64,000 nucleotides of DNA from NCBI GenBank assembly GCA_023151185.1, contig JAKLJL010000004.1, positions 11,586-75,585 on the forward strand, written 5' to 3'. Positions 59,461-64,000 of the stretch are shown in pieces; positions within the stretch are counted from its first letter, which is position 1, and each line of letters begins with the position of its first letter. Below the pieces are notes generated by a model that saw only the letters and a program-made list of their open reading frames with translations, made no database searches and had not been told where the DNA came from. The DNA is from Bacteroidota bacterium. GTDB lineage: Bacteria; Bacteroidota; JABWAT01. The translations under genes were made by a program, and so were the position numbers.

Positions 59461-62400
59461 CTATTTCAGCAGTGTCATTTTTACTACGCCGGTTTTCCGG
59501 GTGGTTTCCAGTTTAAGGAAATACACACCCGACGGCAGGGTCTTTCCGGAAAAATTCAGTGTGTGCCATCCGGCCGGCTTCAGTTCATTCCTGAGCAAAA
59601 CAGCAACTTCCTGTCCCAGAACATTAACGATTTTCAGTGTAACGGTTCCTGCCTCAGGAAGTCCGAATCTTACCCGGGTGTCAGGATTGAACGGATTCGG
59701 GTAATTTTGACTGAGGATCACTTCGGCCGGCAGTTCAGTCTCTGAAACCCCGGTTCCGCTGTGGCCGATTCCCTTCAGCGCCACCTTGACCACCGGCAGA
59801 TTGACTGCTGCTGTATGGATGTAAAGTGTATCGGTAATCATCGTTTCACCCGGAACCGTAAAGGAAACAGTCAGATCCAGAGAATCCAGCGGCGGAATGT
59901 TTCCAGGCTCTCCCGGCGTAATGATAAATGCCTTTGAATTGTGGTTCAGCGAAATGACCGGCAGAATATCCGTTGAGGTATTTTTCAGTTTCACCTTCCC
60001 GGTGACGGTTTCACCGCCTGATCCTTCCAGAACCAGCGATAACGGACTAACGGAAATAGTTGGCTTGATGACGTAAATACAGTCATCACTGAAACTTCCG
60101 GTTTTCAGGGAATAGGCACACGAGGCAAACGGTCCGCCGGTAAGTTTGGAAAAGTCGGGGTTGAATCCAAGATTTTTATAGGAATCGGCAGTACCCGTTG
60201 CAGTTCCCGGTATCGTCACATTCGAAAAATATCCGTTGGCAGACAGAATAAATCCGAACGCCGAGAATTCATCCAGATTTTGACCCAGAGCTGACCGGGC
60301 AATGGCGAGTTCCAGGCCCTTTTTCTTAAGCCCGGCGTTGTTTACCGCATACCGGAAACTGTTATCCGGAAAAACAGGACTTCCCTTCGGACCGGTGACC
60401 GTTGCAGATCCATCCAGCGGTGCACCATTTGCAGCAGTGGCAATGACCGCCCCGCCGGTTGATCCCTGAGGTCCATAACGGGCCAGAGTGACCACTGATT
60501 TCTGGGAAACGGCCAGCAGAGACAGAGCAAAATCTACTTCAAACCCCATTTTATAATTCTCGGATTTCGAATCCAGAGTCGAGTCGCCGATCTGCAGGTA
60601 ATGTCCCGATCCCTTCACGTTCCCCAGCGGAGTTCCGGGCGGTGCACCGGCAACCTGATCAAATCCGAACATCAGACCCAGTCCGTCCCCGTTGGGGTTC
60701 GACGGGTCAAGTACACATTCCAGACCGAGATAGACCGAATCTTCGGTTGCACCCAGGTACAGGACAGTAAAATCCTTGCCGGGACCAAACCCTGAGTTGG
60801 TATTTTGCTTGGTCGCTACCAGTTTGTAAAACGATTCAGACAGGTCACCATCCACCCGGAAGGACACAATGACCGGCTTCGGCTCAACGGTAAACGTCAC
60901 CGTTTTGGCATTATCTGCCGGGATCTGGTCGCCGGGCAGCGATACGGAGGCCGTTGCCTGATAAGTCCCGGGGGTCATGTTCTTAAATGCCGGAAATGTC
61001 ACGGCGGCAAAATCCTGTCCGCCGGCAGAACCGATCACAAGATCTTTCCTGAAAACTTCAGCACCGTCTTTTTTAATCTGGAAGGTAACCGGAATAGAGG
61101 TTTTCCGGAAGGTGGACTGGTTTTCAATGGTGAGCACTGCCTGGGCAGAGTCGCCTTCAATAAAGGATTTGTTCAGTCCCTTCAGTTCAAAAACAGCGGC
61201 ATTGGTGACGAAAGGCGACGGATAGTCGGTTGGAACCCAGATGTGGTAACTGTTCTTTTTGGTTTTGACTAAAACCCGGTTGTCGGCATAGACCTGAAGC
61301 GTATCCGGTGAATTCCCTGTCACGTCATACAGTTTCCGGTTTCCCCAGTCAAACGCCGAAACCCAGACGCCGATGTCATACTGATCAGAATTATTCAGGG
61401 CAAAGAGAACTCCGGTTTTACCGCCGGAACCATACCGCCGCATGACATAAACCCGTTTCGGATCTTCGGAAGCATTCCCCGGCCAGAAAGGTGCAAATCC
61501 GTCGGTGCGTGCAGTCAGAACCTCGTGCGCCCCCGAAACAAAACTCTTCCGGATGGCCAGCAGTTTATTGATTTCATCCCGCAGACCATACCAGTAATAG
61601 TCCCGGTACCAGACGGTTGCATACCCCGGGTGGGTCATCAGGTGGGCATAGGCAAGAACTTTTCCGCCAATAACCGGAGAGTGTCCGTCGCCGGATACCT
61701 TATTTTCAAAATCCAGCCGGTCGAAATCATGGTTGTCGACAAACGTGACCACCCGGTCCCCCGGCGCACCCTGGTTCACCAATCCCCGGGTATTGAAATT
61801 CCGGACGTCGTAATTCGGGCCCGCATCCGAGAATTCCTTATACCCGAACCGCATGTTGAAATCAAAGACCGAGGCCTGCTTCTGGGTTCCCGACATTTTG
61901 CCCAGCCAGTCTTTCAGGCGGCCCGTATCCCCGTCATACAATTCCCCGACCGAAAACTTTCCTTTCATGGCACCGGAATCCAGCCACCGTTTCAGATAAT
62001 TCCAGTGAATCCCTTTAACGAAATCGAACCGGAATCCGTCCAGATTCAGCCGGTTGGTCAGCCAGTTACCCCAGACGATCAGACTGTCACCAGCCGGAAG
62101 CGGATTCCCATCCCAGTCGTGAAGTGCCACATCGTAGGCGAACGTATTCTTGTAAAACTCGAAATACCCCCACTGTGATCCGAAAATATCGGACGTGTTA
62201 TCCGGATTGATGGCTCCGTTCGGGTAGACGTACTGGCCGCCGTTCCCCGGCGTACTTGAAAACCGGCCGGAGCCGTTCTTCAGGGAAAAGGCGGTAAAGG
62301 AAACCCGTTTCGGCGGGGTGAAGGAACTGTCATTCTGGGTGTATAGGGAACCATCCCAACCCACATACCGGCCATCGACCAGTGAAAAGGGGAAGTAACC

Positions 62401-62832
62401 GATGAACGGATTCTGCTCAGGGGATCCGCCGGACCGGTGATTCAGAACAATATCCATGTATACTTCAACACCATTGGCATGGAGCTGGTCAATGGCATTT
62501 TTCAACTGGGTAAAGGTCCCGTACCGGGTGGGGATAAAGGCGCCAAACCCCGAAGTCTGGTCACCGCCCCGGCTGTCAAATTCCCCCAGGTCAAAGTAAT
62601 CGTAGGGAGTGTATCCCACATCCGACCGGCCGGCATTTCCTTTCGAGGGCGGTGGAAACCAAACCGATTTGATTCCTGCCCGGGCAAGCTGAGGTGCCCG
62701 CATGGCCAGTGAATCATACCAGGTACCGCCGGGATAGGTGTTCCAGTAAAATCCCTGCAGCAAGGTCGGATCCTGTGCCTTTACCAGCAGGGGGGAAAGG
62801 AAAAACGCCAGAAGAATCAGTTGTTTTTTCAT
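59461..62832 (-). CDS. T9SS-secreted multidomain alpha-amylase (GH13)
   Basis: A 1,123-residue secreted amylase. The signal peptide ends VKAQ at residue 20. The GH13 barrel follows with LQGFYWNTYPGGTWYDSL, MDIVLNHRSGG, D270 in LDGFRFDF (nucleophile), E297 in SVGELYDG (acid/base) and D369 in VDNHDFDR; all are intact. The HxxR-type starch-contact segments are typical of alpha-amylases of subfamily 5. After the C-domain (about residue 500) come CARDB-like Ig strands (IENQSTFRKTSIPVTFQI), a DOMON/CBM9-like sandwich (residues 655-880), an abnormal-spindle-like Ig segment, and a type A sorting domain (QNYPNPFNPDTRVRF, VLGQEVAVLL). It would be released or anchored at the surface to attack starch. 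Confidence 0.94.
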   Translation of the reverse strand: MKKQLILLAFFLSPLLVKAQDPTLLQGFYWNTYPGGTWYDSLAMRAPQLARAGIKSVWFPPPSKGNAGRSDVGYTPYDYFDLGEFDSRGGDQTSGFGAFIPTRYGTFTQLKNAIDQLHANGVEVYMDIVLNHRSGGSPEQNPFIGYFPFSLVDGRYVGWDGSLYTQNDSSFTPPKRVSFTAFSLKNGSGRFSSTPGNGGQYVYPNGAINPDNTSDIFGSQWGYFEFYKNTFAYDVALHDWDGNPLPAGDSLIVWGNWLTNRLNLDGFRFDFVKGIHWNYLKRWLDSGAMKGKFSVGELYDGDTGRLKDWLGKMSGTQKQASVFDFNMRFGYKEFSDAGPNYDVRNFNTRGLVNQGAPGDRVVTFVDNHDFDRLDFENKVSGDGHSPVIGGKVLAYAHLMTHPGYATVWYRDYYWYGLRDEINKLLAIRKSFVSGAHEVLTARTDGFAPFWPGNASEDPKRVYVMRRYGSGGKTGVLFALNNSDQYDIGVWVSAFDWGNRKLYDVTGNSPDTLQVYADNRVLVKTKKNSYHIWVPTDYPSPFVTNAAVFELKGLNKSFIEGDSAQAVLTIENQSTFRKTSIPVTFQIKKDGAEVFRKDLVIGSAGGQDFAAVTFPAFKNMTPGTYQATASVSLPGDQIPADNAKTVTFTVEPKPVIVSFRVDGDLSESFYKLVATKQNTNSGFGPGKDFTVLYLGATEDSVYLGLECVLDPSNPNGDGLGLMFGFDQVAGAPPGTPLGNVKGSGHYLQIGDSTLDSKSENYKMGFEVDFALSLLAVSQKSVVTLARYGPQGSTGGAVIATAANGAPLDGSATVTGPKGSPVFPDNSFRYAVNNAGLKKKGLELAIARSALGQNLDEFSAFGFILSANGYFSNVTIPGTATGTADSYKNLGFNPDFSKLTGGPFASCAYSLKTGSFSDDCIYVIKPTISVSPLSLVLEGSGGETVTGKVKLKNTSTDILPVISLNHNSKAFIITPGEPGNIPPLDSLDLTVSFTVPGETMITDTLYIHTAAVNLPVVKVALKGIGHSGTGVSETELPAEVILSQNYPNPFNPDTRVRFGLPEAGTVTLKIVNVLGQEVAVLLRNELKPAGWHTLNFSGKTLPSGVYFLKLETTRKTGVVKMTLLK

Positions 62833-62856
62833 ATCATCACCAGATGTCAGGAGATG

Positions 62857-62864
62857 TAAAGATA
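62857..62864 (-). promoter_or_regulatory. Possible -7 box of the secreted amylase
   Basis: On the minus strand TATCTTTA (complement of 62857-62864) matches TAnnTTTG at 7 of 8. A start near 62850 leaves a leader of about 18 nt. No clean TTG is at -33 and no Shine-Dalgarno is seen. Confidence 0.35.
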
Positions 62865-63004
62865 CAACTTATGCCGGAAAGTTGGGAATAAAAGGAGAAA
62901 ACCAGCCGGCCGGCTGAAGGAAAGGAAACGGCAGGGCAATGGGCACCTTTATACAGCCAACCAGTCCCGGCGGTAACTTATTTTTACATAAAAAGACATT
63001 TTGG

Positions 63005-63036
63005 TTGCTTATTTGAGTCCGGGTTTCGCATATTTG
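63005..63036 (+). promoter_or_regulatory. Candidate promoter of the Rof-like gene
   Basis: TTG at 63005-63007 and CATATTTG at 63029-63036 (7 of 8 to TAnnTTTG) are 21 nt apart. A start near 63043 would leave a 17-nt leader without a Shine-Dalgarno. The stretch 62833-63059 holds no gene. Confidence 0.45.
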
Positions 63037-63059
63037 ATCAGAACGCTTAGGATTGACTG

Positions 63060-63314
63060 ATGACATTAACTCTGGACTATACACCCATCAGCTGCAGCTG
63101 GCACGACCGCCTGATTCAGGCCTGTGAACGGAGGGAATCTCTGCTTCTTGAGATTTCTGTCGGGGATCACCACCGGGAATTCCGGTTTATCCCGGTTGAT
63201 ATTTTTACCCGGGACTCTGCCGAATGGCTGAAGTCAGATCAGGGAGAATTGATCCGGCTTGACCGGATTGTATCGGTAAACGGAGAACCTCTGGCAGGCG
63301 TCTGCCAGATTTAA
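63060..63314 (+). CDS. rof: Rof-like Rho-binding antiterminator
   Basis: An 84-residue protein of the Rof/YaeO family, which binds the RNA-binding domain of Rho and weakens Rho-dependent termination. The N-terminal YTPISCSWHDRLIQACERR and the C-terminal VDIFTRDSAEWLKS followed by ELIRLDRIVSVNGE match the family core. Rof is best known from Gammaproteobacteria, but proteins of this size and motif order occur elsewhere. It is a single gene with a Bacteroidota-type promoter candidate. It could instead be a general Sm-like-fold protein without Rho binding. Confidence 0.82.
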   Translation: MTLTLDYTPISCSWHDRLIQACERRESLLLEISVGDHHREFRFIPVDIFTRDSAEWLKSDQGELIRLDRIVSVNGEPLAGVCQI

Positions 63315-63323
63315 CCGGCAAAA

Positions 63324-64000
63324 TTACTGATCAGTACACTGGGTCCTGGTAAACACCAGATCCGGAATGTCTGTTAAAACCAGGATCAACTGGTCTTCTG
63401 TTAATCCTGACTGAATGGCCCCGCTTAGCTGTTTTTTCTGCTGACTCTTCTTACTTCGCAGTAGAAAACCCAGATTTTTAATCTGTTTCCCTGCAGCTAT
63501 TACGGGACTGCATCCGCCTGAATTTGGTCCCTCTGCCGTCAGTACCCACCTGTTGCTTTTAATCCAGACCGGCGGATTTTGTGAATTCCCCCAATCGATC
63601 AGTTTTCGGCTTATTGAACTGTCAAGAGCATCCGGGAAGGCCATCCGGCAGAATAGTCCCCTTCTTTCCAGATAGTCCAGCATCTGTTCGGGATACCGGA
63701 TCAGGTCCATCGAATCCAGAATTTCTTTTCTTTCTACAGCAGAAAATTGAGCCTCGATCAGAGTATCCGCCCAGGGTGTCACCGTCAGCGACGGAAAGGA
63801 AACCACAGTACAGGTTTCCTCCAGTGTGTACTCGGTTTCCAGAAGATCTGCCCCGGTTTTGTAAAAAACAGCGTAGGGGCGATCCAGAAATGAGGAAAAC
63901 CGCAGAATCCGGTTAATCACCTCCCGGCCGGTTGGCTTCCCGGCATTTTGCGGGTAGGTCTCGGGTGAAAGTCCTGCAGAACCATCCGTCAGATCCCGGT
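63324..64000 (-). CDS. Unrecognised protein, N-terminus beyond right edge
   Basis: The frame that ends at 63324 is open to the right edge. A GTG at 63920 is the last possible start in the window, but the codons upstream of it (for example SAGLSPETYPQNAGKPTG) read without a stop to base 64000, so the real start is probably outside. The visible 225 residues contain VIAAGKQIKNLGFLLRSKKSQQ and several Trp/Cys (LFCRMAF, GGCSPV), with no transmembrane segment. I recognise no domain. It is convergent with the rof gene, whose stop is 9 nt away. Confidence 0.65.
   Translation of the reverse strand, partial: RDLTDGSAGLSPETYPQNAGKPTGREVINRILRFSSFLDRPYAVFYKTGADLLETEYTLEETCTVVSFPSLTVTPWADTLIEAQFSAVERKEILDSMDLIRYPEQMLDYLERRGLFCRMAFPDALDSSISRKLIDWGNSQNPPVWIKSNRWVLTAEGPNSGGCSPVIAAGKQIKNLGFLLRSKKSQQKKQLSGAIQSGLTEDQLILVLTDIPDLVFTRTQCTDQ

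Noticed and set aside
61525-62178. A 217-codon plus-strand frame opposite the secreted amylase
   Set aside because: It lies wholly inside the amylase barrel coding region, which has intact catalytic motifs; composition is that of a reverse complement.

Overview
The window looks like chromosomal DNA of an FCB-group bacterium, probably a deep Bacteroidota relative such as an Ignavibacteria- or Rhodothermia-like lineage. The lineage call is an inference from three observations. Two secreted proteins end in YPNPFNP-type type IX secretion (T9SS) sorting domains. A TonB receptor carries a carboxypeptidase-like N-terminal domain. Several promoters fit the Bacteroidota pattern (TTG, about 19-21 nt, TAnnTTTG) instead of the E. 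coli -35/-10. I saw no rRNA, tRNA, CRISPR array or insertion sequence. Genes are dense and many neighbours overlap by 4 nt.

Layout. 1-3660 (minus): a TonB-dependent receptor followed by a secreted beta-helix-like protein cut by the left edge. 3872-13226 (plus): one long operon that begins with the ribosome-rescue factor ArfB, a hemerythrin-like protein and a large FAD/Fe-S D-lactate-type dehydrogenase. It runs through overlapping start/stop codons into a surface-glycan cassette (flippase, two glycosyltransferases, a methyltransferase, a LamG-type lipoprotein). 13341-15935: an AsmA-family protein. 15995-20098: a cysteine-desulfurase-like enzyme and an unknown protein transcribed away from an Rrf2-type regulator; the regulator and the outer-membrane protein after it share an AT-rich candidate operator. 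20244-22012: two lipoprotein hydrolases. 22051-27193 (minus): ECF sigma, anti-sigma, secreted protein, LytR_C protein, RsfS and ArgS in one transcription direction. 27316-35613: methyltransferase, epimerase, QueE, outer-membrane protein, a GH2 glycosidase, and IlvE with HolB.

35614-45294 is the accessory island. A 2,823-residue secreted RHS-repeat protein ends, after its DPSG core motif, in a domain I recognise as the TIGR02594/NlpC-P60-like peptidoglycan amidase type. It is followed 13 nt later by a very AT-rich gene for a small protein with an N-terminal export signal, a good candidate for a periplasmic immunity protein. Downstream lies a frameshifted relic of another RHS core. I read this as a polymorphic toxin locus that has exchanged its tip.

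45507-62832 (minus) holds a SusA-like amylase, an M14 carboxypeptidase, a beta-propeller sensor histidine kinase, a 2,056-residue repetitive surface protein in tandem with peptide deformylase, and a 1,123-residue T9SS-secreted amylase. A 3-methyladenine glycosylase is encoded between the last two on the plus strand. The right end has a Rof-like Rho-binding antiterminator and an unrecognised gene that runs off the edge. The surface polysaccharide, glycosidase and amylase genes suggest a polysaccharide-degrading heterotroph with a large secreted and surface proteome.
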